A stretch of DNA of 13,297 nt from JAZQNF01 sp045641505 (GTDB lineage Bacteria > Bacillota > Clostridia > Lachnospirales > Bianqueaceae). This document shows positions 1-6,637 of the stretch, piece after piece. The stretch is taken from contig JAZUHB010000001.1 in the NCBI GenBank assembly GCA_045641505.1, positions 1-13,297 of the forward strand, read 5' to 3'. The notes under the pieces were generated by a model. That model was not told the origin of the DNA. It searched no databases and saw only the letters and a program-made list of their open reading frames with translations. How positions within the stretch are numbered: position 1 is the first letter of the stretch; the number at the start of each line of letters is the position of its first letter. The position numbers were made by a program, and so were the translations under genes.

Positions 1-1
1 C

Positions 2-439
2 CTCGTGCTGATCGCCGCGAGCCTCTTCGCCGCCGTGCGGGAGTGCATCCTCGGCATCGGCGGCGACGAGGGGAAGGCCGCGGGCGCGGGAGCGGCTGCC
101 GCGACGGGCGCGGGAGCCGCGAAGAGCGCGGCTAGATCTGCCGCGAAGAAGCTCGACGCCTGGCGCGCGAGACTGCTTCCGGTCTCGCTCCTGGTACTCG
201 CGGGCGTCGTCCTCATTTCCTACGTTTCCTTCTGCTTCGGCTTCCCCCACACCTGCACGATGAACGCCCGCTACACGGTGCCCGTGACCTACGCCGGGCT
301 CGCGCTGTTCGGGCTGTTCCTGAAACGGCAGGAGAAAAACGAGGTCCTCGGCAAGATCAAGATGATCGCGGCATTCGCGGTTGTGACGGTCTTCTGCGTG
401 TGCGGGATGATCGTGATCCTGGCTTTAGGGAAACAGTAA
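2..439 (+). CDS. C-terminal part of a polytopic membrane protein (possibly GT39/ArnT-like glycosyltransferase), 5' end outside window
   Basis: The frame is open to the left edge, so only the last ~146 residues are seen. A GTG at position 5 is probably internal rather than the start. A hydrophobic stretch at the edge is followed by an Ala/Gly/Lys-rich linker of about 30 residues, probably cytoplasmic. Three predicted membrane helices follow, around residues 57-78, 90-107 and 119-141. The loop between the first two carries HTCTMNARYTVP. This resembles the C-terminal (H)xCTMNxRYxVP signature I associate with lipid-linked-sugar glycosyltransferases (GT39/ArnT-like) of Clostridia; that link is from memory and only moderately sure. 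The TAA stop lies inside the 5' arm of the first hairpin of the repeat tract that follows, so the hairpins may form the mRNA 3' end. A generic integral membrane protein is the fallback call. Confidence 0.6.
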   Translation, partial: LVLIAASLFAAVRECILGIGGDEGKAAGAGAAAATGAGAAKSAARSAAKKLDAWRARLLPVSLLVLAGVVLISYVSFCFGFPHTCTMNARYTVPVTYAGLALFGLFLKRQEKNEVLGKIKMIAAFAVVTVFCVCGMIVILALGKQ

Positions 440-552
440 TTCGGCCGAAGGCCAAATTACTGTCGCAGAATGGCGCAGCCATTCTGCTGAAACAGTAAAC
501 GCACAGCGCGTTTACTGTGAAAGAACGGCGCAGCCGTTCTTTGGAAACAGTA
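431..552. repeat. Tandem composite hairpin repeat (four hairpins with 2-5 nt apical loops)
   Basis: Two units of 59 and 55 bp (431-489 and 490-544) each begin AAACAGTAA, and a truncated third begins at 545. Each unit holds two hairpins. Unit 1 has 434-446/450-462 (13-bp arms, one mismatch, loop GAA) and 465-474/478-487 (perfect, loop GCA). Unit 2 has 492-502/508-518 (perfect, 5-nt loop) and 520-529/533-542 (perfect, loop GCA). The second hairpin of each unit has the same apex, GGCGCAGCC, on different stem flanks. The first hairpin overlaps the stop codon of the upstream gene. The tract may act as a transcript 3' end, but no hairpin is followed by a good T-run. Confidence 0.85.
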
Positions 553-577
553 CTCTAGTTAAAACCCCAAATTGTTA

Positions 578-1085
578 GGTGGCAGGTCTGTTATTTTCCG
601 GGCCTGCCACCTTTTTTCGCAAAATTGCATTTTGCGTGGTAGGTCTTCTGACGATTTTGGCCGGACCTACCACGTTTTTTTGAAAAATCACGTTTTGCGT
701 GGTAGGTCTTCTGACGATTTTGCCCGGACTTGCCACGTTTTATTGAAAAATCACGTTTTGCGTGGCAGGCGACCTGCTTGCTTTCCTCTCGACATACCAC
801 GTTTTTTCGCATAATCGCGTTTTGCGTGGTATATCACCCGCTCGCCCGCCACTTGACCTGCCACGTTTTTCCGCAAAATCGCGTTTTGCGTAGCAAACCA
901 CCCGCTCGCCCCTCGCGGCCCTGCCACGTTTTTCCGCAAAATCACGTTTTGCGTGGCAAGCCGCCCGCTCGTCCCTCGCGGCCCTGCCACGTTTTTCCGC
1001 AAAATCGCGTTTTGCGTGGCAAGCCGCCCGCTCGCCCCTCGCGGCCCTGCCACGTTTTCCGCAAAATCGCGTTTTGCGTGGCAAG
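578..1085. repeat. Palindromic tandem array A, eight copies at 62-64 bp pitch
   Basis: A core containing TTTTGCGTGG (one copy TTTTGCGTAG) starts at 630, 693, 756, 820, 884, 947, 1010 and 1072, giving intervals of 63, 63, 64, 64, 63, 63 and 62 bp. Each copy reads TGCCACG, a T-run, GCAAAA, a short loop, TTTTGC, GTGGCA, so an inner GCAAAA/TTTTGC stem stacks on an outer TGCCAC/GTGGCA stem. The intervening spacers also fold, because GTGGYAGG on the left can pair with CCTRCCAC on the right. The first two complete spacers share CTTCTGACGATTTTG; later ones share CCGCCCGCTCG. Sequence from 1086 to about 1125 is a degenerate continuation of the spacer motif. The array lies between convergent genes. No function is known to me. 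Confidence 0.9.
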
Positions 1086-1180
1086 TCGCCCGCAAATCGC
1101 CCGCAAGCCGCCCGCTCGCCCGCCGCGAGACCAGCCGTCCCGCAAAGCAAACGCCCCCAGCAACGCCCAAAGCACCACAC

Positions 1181-1219
1181 AAAAAGCCCACCGGGAGGCG
1201 CGACCCTCTACGGTGGGCT
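1181..1219 (-). terminator. Rho-independent terminator of the symporter gene
   Basis: Read on the minus strand, an 8-bp stem AGCCCACC/GGTGGGCT (1212-1219 with 1185-1192) with an inner GAGG/CCTC pairing is followed directly by TTTTT (1185-1181). It lies about 46 nt after the symporter stop. Between it and array A (about 1126-1180) I see only A/C-rich sequence with no gene. Confidence 0.85.
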
Positions 1220-1264
1220 AATGCTATGCTTTGTCGAAACACTACCGAGTACCTGCCCGGCAGC

Positions 1265-2686
1265 TTACTCCACGACGCTCTCAGCCTGCACAGGCTTGTA
1301 GAAGAGCATCAGGAAGAACTCCACGATGGCATCGATGATGAAGACGCCGAAGAACATGAAGACCAGGAAATTCTTGATCGCCTGGTTCTGCACGGTGCGG
1401 ATCACGCCATCCGCGTCGGCCACGGGGGGCGCGTACTTGAAGGCGGCAAGACCCCAGTTCAGGACGCCGGTGCCGATGCCGGTCGCGACGGTGCTGACGA
1501 TCGAAAGCACGGAGCAGGAGAAGCCCTCGACCCGGACGCCGCTCTCGCGGGCCACCGCGTCGATGCCGTCCGCGTGCAGTGCGTTGGTCAGGTAGGTGTT
1601 GGCCAGACCGCCGAAGGACTGGATGATCAGGGCGATCATGACCAGCACGAAGCTGGTCGCGGTGAAAACGCCCAGGAGCGAGCCCGCGAGCATCATGATC
1701 GCGCTGACCAGAAGCACCTTCCTCTTGCCGAATTTCTTCGTGAGCGGCCAGACGATGAAGATGCCGAGACCCATCGGCGACTGGCCAATGATGGTCATCA
1801 GCGAATAGGCCTGCGCGCCGGCGTCGTAGTTCTCGGCCAGGACCCAGTTCGCGTAGTACAGCCGGGACGCGGTGACGAAGGCGGAGAACAGGATGTGGCT
1901 GACCAGGAAGCCCATGACGAGCAGCCACTCGCGGGACCGGAAGCAGGCCTTCAGCTGCGTCTTCATCGGAACGTCGTTCTCCAGGCCGGCGGTGGCCTCG
2001 GTCACGCGCTCACGGGTGTAGAAATAGGTCAGGATGACGCCGGGCACACAGAAGAGCGAAACGATCACCATGCAGTCCAGCCAGGCGGTCCGGTCCGTGG
2101 AGAGCATGGGCATGACCACCATCGGGAAGAGCAGCGCGGCCAGCATGCCGGGAATGACGTTGTTGGCCACGTTCGTCATCATGCCGACGCCGTCACGCTC
2201 CTTGACGTTCGCGGTGGACAGCGGCACCATCGCCATGTAGCACATGTTGAAGATGGTGAAGGCGACGGAGTCGTACAGCAGGTAGGCGAAGGTGACCCAG
2301 ATGACCTTCAGCGTATCGGAGCCGTTCGGCACGATGTACATCAGCGCGCCGGAGATGACCAGGAACGGCAGCGAGAGCAGCAGCCACGGCCGCGCCTTGC
2401 CCTGACGGTTCCGCGTCTTGTCGAGCATGCGGCCCATGATGATGTTCGTGAACGCGTCGGCGACGTTGCAGATGATGGGCATGATGACCAGGAATGCGCC
2501 GCCCCAGAGATAGCCGATCTGCACCACGTCGGTGTAGAAGTTGTTGACGAAGCCCATCACGATGGCGTTCATCGTCATGACCAGGCTCGGGCCGATCAGA
2601 TAGCCGAGCCCGAGCTCCTTCTTCGTGACCGTATCGCTCGTGATCCGGCTGTCGAATGCTTTGCCTATAAATGCTTTGTTCAGCAT
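1265..2686 (-). CDS. GPH-family (MFS) sugar:cation symporter
   Basis: This 473-residue protein matches the glycoside-pentoside-hexuronide:cation symporter family in length and motifs. It shows about 12 hydrophobic helices. Its loop 2-3 signature, NVADAFTNIIMGRMLDKTRN, begins at residue 74 and runs on through RQGKARPW; it includes Asp77, Asp89 and Arg99 and is diagnostic of the GPH group (MelB, XylP, GusB relatives). It sits in the cytoplasmic membrane and would import a sugar or sugar acid with Na+ or H+. The substrate cannot be read from sequence; the upstream UxaA-family gene suggests a hexuronate or aldonate. The ATG at 2686 has GGGAGG 10 nt upstream. The 80-nt gap after the dehydratase holds a weak candidate -10 (TACAAT, 2731-2736) with a poor -35, so independent transcription is possible but unproven. 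A terminator follows at 1181. Confidence 0.92.
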   Translation of the reverse strand: MLNKAFIGKAFDSRITSDTVTKKELGLGYLIGPSLVMTMNAIVMGFVNNFYTDVVQIGYLWGGAFLVIMPIICNVADAFTNIIMGRMLDKTRNRQGKARPWLLLSLPFLVISGALMYIVPNGSDTLKVIWVTFAYLLYDSVAFTIFNMCYMAMVPLSTANVKERDGVGMMTNVANNVIPGMLAALLFPMVVMPMLSTDRTAWLDCMVIVSLFCVPGVILTYFYTRERVTEATAGLENDVPMKTQLKACFRSREWLLVMGFLVSHILFSAFVTASRLYYANWVLAENYDAGAQAYSLMTIIGQSPMGLGIFIVWPLTKKFGKRKVLLVSAIMMLAGSLLGVFTATSFVLVMIALIIQSFGGLANTYLTNALHADGIDAVARESGVRVEGFSCSVLSIVSTVATGIGTGVLNWGLAAFKYAPPVADADGVIRTVQNQAIKNFLVFMFFGVFIIDAIVEFFLMLFYKPVQAESVVE

Positions 2687-2766
2687 AACAAGAGGCCTCC
2701 CTTCAATTTATCACGTTAAGTATGGAGCCTATTGTAGCGCGCGGCGGGTGAAAGGGTAAGAAGAAA

Positions 2767-4323
2767 TTACAGGATCACGCCGTCCTTGAAGATTGCGAGC
2801 TCGGAGCGCGCGAAGCGTTCGGAGCGGGTCTCCTCGCCCGAGGCCACGCGGAGGACGTAGTCCGCGAAGGCCGCGTCGAGCTCCGCCGCGGAGGACACGC
2901 CGCCGGCCGCCGCGGAGGACGACCCGGCCGCCGCGGCCGCCGCGAGCACCTTCGACGCGTCGAAGTCGATCCAGGCGCTCTTCCGCGCAGCCAGCTCCGC
3001 GTTCGTGGCGATCTTCGCCGTGGGGACCGGGCAGCCGAAGGGCGTGCCGCGGCCGGTGGAAAAGAGCACGAGCTGCGCGCCCGCGAAGCAGAGCGCCGAC
3101 GTCGAGACCAGGTCGTTGCCGGGCCCCCAGACGAGGCCGAGGCCGGGCTTCGCCGCCCGCTCGCCGTAGCCGTAGACACCGGTGACGGGGGTGCAGCCGC
3201 CCTTCTGCACGCAGCCGAGGGATTTCTCCTCCAGCGTGCTGATGCCGCCCGCGAGGTTGCCGGGTGAGGGATTCTCGCCGATGGGCTCGCCGTGGTCCAG
3301 ATAGTAGCGGCGGAAGCCCTGCATCAGCTCCTTCGCGCGGCCGAAGACCTCGCGGTCCGCCGTGCGCCGCAGCAGCAGCCGCTCCGCGCCGAACATCTCC
3401 GGCACCTCGGTGAGCAGCGCGCGTCCGCCCGCCCGGCAGAGCGCGTCCGCGAAACGGCCCAGCAGGGGGTTCGCGGTGATGCCGCTCAGGCCGTCGGAGC
3501 CGCCGCACTTGAGGCCGACCGCCAGCTCGCTCACGGGGCAGTCCTCGCGCACGAAGCGCTTCGCCCGCTCGGCCAGGCCGCGCACGAGCTCCACGCCCTC
3601 GGCGATCTCGTCGCCCGCCTCCTGGCAGATCAGGAATTTCACGCGCTCCGGGTCGTAGGGCCCGAGCACTTTTTTCAGCTCCGCGATGTTCGCGTTCTCG
3701 CAGCCGAGGCCCAGCACAAGCACGCCGGCGGCGTTCGGGTGACGGATCAGACCGCAGAGCGCCGACAGGGTCATCGCCTGGTCGCCGCCGAGCTGGGAGC
3801 AGCCGTAGGGATGGGTGAAGCCCACGATCCGCCCGAGGCTCCCGCCGACGAAGCCGGCCGAGCGCGCGGATATTTCCCGGGAAATATCGTTCACGCAACC
3901 GACGGTCGGGATGATCCAGACCTCGTTGCGCACGCCGACTGAAGTCGGCGTTCCGACTGAGGTCGGCGTTCCGACAACGCCGCCAGGCACAGCACCGCCC
4001 TCATCGCCGTCCCGCCGGAAGCCGCGGAAGGTCCGGCCGCGAAGGTCGAGGGCCGAGACCGGAGCGCCGCAAGCGCTCTCGCCCTCCTCCCACTCGAACT
4101 CCTCGATCCCCTCGAGCGAGCTCTTCAGGTTGTGGACGTGCACCCACTCGCCCGCGCGGATCGCGCGCGACGCGGTGCCGATCGGCCAGCCGTACTTGAC
4201 GACGGCCTCGCCCGCGGCGATGTCCCGCAGCGCGATCTTGTGTCCCGCCGGCACCTCGCCCCGCGGCACGAGCGTCACGCCCACGTTGTCCGCGGGATGG
4301 ATCACGAATAGATTCTCAGTCAT
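2767..4323 (-). CDS. uxaA: UxaA-family altronate (or related aldonate) dehydratase with inserted linkers
   Basis: This 518-residue protein is predicted to dehydrate D-altronate to 2-keto-3-deoxygluconate, or act on a related sugar acid, in the cytoplasm. An N-terminal SAF domain (about residues 1-85) is joined to the UxaA catalytic region (about 130-518). Conserved blocks are VRNEVWIIPTVGCVN (Cys143), HPYGCSQLGGD (Cys175), GLGCEN (Cys208), GLKCGGSDGLSGITANPLLG (Cys273) and EEKSLGC (Cys371). The ATG at 4323 starts the family-like MTENLFVIHPADNV; an ATG at 4371 would add 16 residues. No Shine-Dalgarno precedes 4323, and a terminator-like hairpin ends just 5 nt before it. Two stretches look inserted: a GTPTSVGTPTSVG linker (about residues 118-130) made of palindromic DNA, and an Ala/Gly/Ser-rich run (about 461-478) containing a 12-bp repeat, GCCGCGGAGGAC, at 2885 and 2909. 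Galactarate or another acid is possible as substrate. Confidence 0.85.
   Translation of the reverse strand: MTENLFVIHPADNVGVTLVPRGEVPAGHKIALRDIAAGEAVVKYGWPIGTASRAIRAGEWVHVHNLKSSLEGIEEFEWEEGESACGAPVSALDLRGRTFRGFRRDGDEGGAVPGGVVGTPTSVGTPTSVGVRNEVWIIPTVGCVNDISREISARSAGFVGGSLGRIVGFTHPYGCSQLGGDQAMTLSALCGLIRHPNAAGVLVLGLGCENANIAELKKVLGPYDPERVKFLICQEAGDEIAEGVELVRGLAERAKRFVREDCPVSELAVGLKCGGSDGLSGITANPLLGRFADALCRAGGRALLTEVPEMFGAERLLLRRTADREVFGRAKELMQGFRRYYLDHGEPIGENPSPGNLAGGISTLEEKSLGCVQKGGCTPVTGVYGYGERAAKPGLGLVWGPGNDLVSTSALCFAGAQLVLFSTGRGTPFGCPVPTAKIATNAELAARKSAWIDFDASKVLAAAAAAGSSSAAAGGVSSAAELDAAFADYVLRVASGEETRSERFARSELAIFKDGVIL
3933..3966. repeat. Tandem palindromic insertion within the dehydratase coding sequence
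   Basis: CGCCGACT/AGTCGGCG forms a perfect 8-bp stem with loop GA (3933-3950). A second copy, CCGAC TGAG GTCGG, follows at 3953-3966. The 18-nt offset between copies preserves the reading frame and encodes the repeated GTPTSV peptide. The element falls at the junction between the SAF domain and the catalytic region, just before the conserved VRNE block, a place where related proteins have only a short turn. Confidence 0.7.
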
Positions 4324-4328
4324 CGATG

Positions 4329-4369
4329 AAAAAAGGGAGAGGCGCCTTCCCGCAGGAAATGTCTCTCCC
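4329..4369 (-). terminator. Terminator-like hairpin between serine hydrolase and dehydratase genes
   Basis: On the minus strand GGGAGAG (4369-4363) pairs with CTCTCCC (4341-4335), with a smaller inner TTCC/GGAA pairing, and is followed by six Ts (4334-4329). It begins 12 nt after the serine hydrolase stop and ends 5 nt before the dehydratase ATG. It has the form of an intrinsic terminator and could reduce downstream expression or act as an attenuator. An in-frame ATG at 4371 overlaps its 5' base. Confidence 0.75.
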
Positions 4370-4380
4370 ATCCTCCCGGA

Positions 4381-5886
4381 TTATTTCGCGGGGACCGCGT
4401 CGCCGGCGCAGTTGCCCCAGTACTCGTTCAGAATGTTCTCGCCGACCTTGCACAGCATCAGCGCGACGGTGCCGCCCTCGTTCACGAACGCGAACTTCCA
4501 GGTGAGCAGACCGCACTGGACGTCCTCCATGAACATGGTGAGCTCCAGTTTGTGCGGCTCGACCCAGACGCCGCAGTTCAGGCTGCGGTACATGTAGGGC
4601 GAGGGCTGGGCGATGGTCTCGTAGGCGTAGCCCCACTGCGGGAAGCGGCCCTCGATGTAGCGGCCCATGCCGAAGCGGACGCACTTTTCACCCTGAGCGT
4701 TCTTCCAGGTGATCACGCCGTCGGAGCCGTCCGGCGCGAAATCGAAGCGCACGGTCTCGATGCCCATGCGGTTGTCGTTCATCACGTAGGTCCGGCCGTC
4801 GATCTTCGCGCGCATCGCGGAGTCGGTCTCGCCGGGAGGCAGCATCGCCGCGAGACCGTCGATCTTCGCGGAAAGCTCGGCCTGCGCGAGCGGATCCTCG
4901 GCGATCGCGCCGTCCGCCAGCGGCTTCAGGATGCAGTCGCGGAAGGCTTCGTTCACGATCTCCTCGTCGGCGCCGCGGCTCAGCGTGTCCGCGGTCGTGA
5001 CGAGCATCAGCTCCTTCTCGCGGTATGCCAGCATGTACTGCGTGGCCAGGCCCCAGAAGGAGAAGCCGCCGTCCGGCTCGACCCAGACCTGGTAGCCGTA
5101 ACCCGTCGTGTTGCGGCGGCCGTGGATGCCCAGGAGCTCGTTGTCGATCTGCCGGGAGGAGCCCTCGCGGACGTACCACTCGGGGATCAGCTGCCGGCCC
5201 TCGAAGCGGCCGTTGTTGACCCAGAGCCAGCCGAGGCGGGCCAGGTCGCGGAGGCGCGCCATGACGCCCGCACCGCCCCAGGACACGCCCTCGGGCGCGT
5301 TCAGGCACCACATGTCGCGGCTGCCGCCCATGTATTGGAACACGCGGTCATAGAGGAAATCGAGCAGCTTCTGGCCGCTGACCTTCTCGACCAGCGCGGC
5401 CAGCGTGTGGGTGCCGGAGGTGTCATAGTGCCAGATCGTTCCGCCGGGATGCGACGGCGTGTTCTTCGTGAAGAAGGTCTCGGTCCAGTTGGGATCGGTG
5501 AATTCGTAGGAGCCCTGCGCGTAGCAGGTCGCCATCAGCAGCATGTCGCGGATGGTGAGCGCGGCGAGATACGGATGCGGGTTCTCCGGCACGTACTCGG
5601 GGAAGTATTTGCAGATGGGATCGTTGATGTCGATCTTGCCGTCGCCGGCCAGGATGCCGATGGCGGTGGAGGTGAAGCTCTTGCTGCAGGAGTACAGCCG
5701 GTGCAGCTCGTCTTCCTTGAACGGGGCCCAGTAGCCCTCCGCCACGCACTTGCCGCTCCTTACGATCATGAAGCCGTGCATGTTGACTTTCTTTGCTTCG
5801 AGACGCTCCAGGAAGGCGACGATGTTCCGGGACGGGATGCCGACGCTCTCCGGCGTGGCTTTTTCGAACGGGTAGAGGGTGCTCAT
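4381..5886 (-). CDS. Serine hydrolase, beta-lactamase/class C penicillin-binding fold
   Basis: This 501-residue protein belongs to the Pfam beta-lactamase family (PF00144). The SxxK motif is SCSK at residues 66-69 (nucleophile Ser66, Lys69) in the context LYSCSKSFTSTAIGILAGDGKI. The second motif is HYDTSGTH with Tyr154, where the usual YxN is Y-D-T. No signal peptide or lipobox is present, so it is probably cytosolic, which argues against a cell-wall role. The family includes esterases, amidases and D-amino-acid peptidases. A C-terminal region of about 150 residues beyond the catalytic fold (from about residue 350) looks beta-rich and is unassigned. The ATG at 5886 has AGGAG about 8 nt upstream, and an extended -10 promoter precedes it. 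As first gene of a sugar-acid cluster it may de-esterify an imported or intracellular substrate; that is inference. The reaction is unknown. Confidence 0.88.
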   Translation of the reverse strand: MSTLYPFEKATPESVGIPSRNIVAFLERLEAKKVNMHGFMIVRSGKCVAEGYWAPFKEDELHRLYSCSKSFTSTAIGILAGDGKIDINDPICKYFPEYVPENPHPYLAALTIRDMLLMATCYAQGSYEFTDPNWTETFFTKNTPSHPGGTIWHYDTSGTHTLAALVEKVSGQKLLDFLYDRVFQYMGGSRDMWCLNAPEGVSWGGAGVMARLRDLARLGWLWVNNGRFEGRQLIPEWYVREGSSRQIDNELLGIHGRRNTTGYGYQVWVEPDGGFSFWGLATQYMLAYREKELMLVTTADTLSRGADEEIVNEAFRDCILKPLADGAIAEDPLAQAELSAKIDGLAAMLPPGETDSAMRAKIDGRTYVMNDNRMGIETVRFDFAPDGSDGVITWKNAQGEKCVRFGMGRYIEGRFPQWGYAYETIAQPSPYMYRSLNCGVWVEPHKLELTMFMEDVQCGLLTWKFAFVNEGGTVALMLCKVGENILNEYWGNCAGDAVPAK

Positions 5887-5920
5887 GAATTTTCTCCTTT
5901 TCGACGGTGACGTTAGGGGG

Positions 5921-5949
5921 ATTATAACATATCCGGCGGAGTTTTTCCA
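5921..5949 (-). promoter_or_regulatory. Extended -10 promoter for the serine hydrolase cluster
   Basis: On the minus strand TGTTATAAT gives a perfect TATAAT (5926-5921) with an extended -10 TGn. A 17-bp spacer separates it from TGGAAA (5949-5944), which matches four of six bases of TTGACA. The leader to the ATG is about 30 nt and holds AAGGAG. No obvious operator palindrome overlaps it. Confidence 0.7.
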
Positions 5950-6094
5950 TAACAGCGAGAGGGATTTCGAGGGGAGGCGGCTGCGGCGGCGATGGGGGCC
6001 GCCGCGGGCAAAGCGAGGCGGAGGGCGATTGGCGAGGCGCGAGGCGGCGGGGCGGGCGATTGGCGAGTTGCGGCTGCGGCGGCGGGCGGAAATG
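5950..6094. other. Gene-free GC-rich tract with a 14-bp direct repeat
   Basis: The stretch is purine- and GC-rich. GGGCGATTGGCGAG occurs at 6023-6036 and again at 6054-6067, a 31-bp offset. GGCTGCGGCGGCG-like words occur at about 5978 and 6071. I see no credible coding region or RNA gene. Confidence 0.5.
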
Positions 6095-6444
6095 CTACAG
6101 TATTTTGGTTTTTTTGAATTACTGTAGTAACCGGGCGGCCGACTTCCGACAAAACTACTACAGTATTGCGGCTTTTTTGAAATACTGTAGTAGCCGGACG
6201 GCCGACTTTCGGCAAAACTACTACAGTATTGCGGCTTTTTTGAAATACTGTAGTAGTCTGACCCGCATCGGAGGCCCGGAGCAGGCAGAAAGGCAGCCGC
6301 TTCCAGGACAAAGCCCTGGTTCCCGGAGGAAATGTGCTCCCGCAGCTACTACAGTTTTTGCGTTTTTTCAAAATACTGTAGTAATTTTCAGCAAGGCGGC
6401 CCAACGGCTTACTACAGTTTTCGCGTTTTTCGCAAATACTGTAG
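6095..6444. repeat. Palindromic tandem array B, five 33-bp copies at 63-bp pitch
   Basis: Five 33-bp palindromic copies run CTACAGT...TACTGTAG, at 6095-6127, 6158-6190, 6221-6253, 6349-6381 and 6412-6444. Start-to-start distances are 63, 63, 128 and 63 bp, so one copy appears missing between the third and fourth. Copies 2 and 3 are identical; arms reach 10-13 bp when the flanking CTA/TAG triplets are counted. The loop contains GCG and a T-run. The first two spacers are 30 bp each and alike (CGGCCGACTT shared), unlike CRISPR spacers. The array sits between divergent genes, more than 130 bp from either predicted promoter. Confidence 0.9.
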
Positions 6445-6575
6445 CAATTTCGCCGCGCACGCGAAAAAGCTTGCCGCGGCCGCGCAGATTCACCCCGCCC
6501 GTGCAATAAACGCCGCGCCCGCGCAAAAGTCCGCGCAAAAATGCGCCCCATCTTTCCGAACCGCAGTCAAAAACC
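6445..6575. other. Gene-free C/G-rich leader before the TSCPD promoter
   Basis: Below array B the sequence is rich in short GCGCAAAA- and CCGCGCCCGCGC-like words. I see no coding region, strong hairpin or RNA gene before the promoter at 6576. Confidence 0.4.
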
Positions 6576-6604
6576 TTCCCATCCCGCCGCGGATTTGATA
6601 TAAT
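6576..6604 (+). promoter_or_regulatory. Extended -10 promoter for the TSCPD gene
   Basis: TTCCCA (6576-6581, four of six matches to TTGACA), a 17-bp spacer, then TATAAT (6599-6604) preceded by TGA, giving an extended -10 TGnTATAAT. The leader is about 27 nt and contains AAAGGA (6624-6629), 8 nt before the ATG. Confidence 0.75.
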
Positions 6605-6637
6605 ATAGAGGAACAAAAGCAAGAAAGGACATACAGC

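Noticed and set aside
572..1242. Repetitive basic proteins with CHVFPQNRVLRGK-like repeats, on either strand
   Set aside because: These open frames are just translations of the palindromic array; several frames on both strands are open at once, and none has a ribosome site or recognisable domain.
953..2719. Long plus-strand open frame of 588 codons, rich in His/Asp/Gly
   Set aside because: It is antisense to the clear GPH symporter and arises from high GC at third positions; composition is unlike any real protein family.
4552..5910. 452-codon plus-strand frame opposite the serine hydrolase
   Set aside because: Antisense shadow of a gene with intact catalytic motifs and its own promoter and ribosome site.
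6095..6444. CRISPR array
   Set aside because: Repeat and spacer sizes fit, but the first two spacers are homologous to each other, repeats are long palindromes with variable loops, one interval is doubled, and no cas gene is present.
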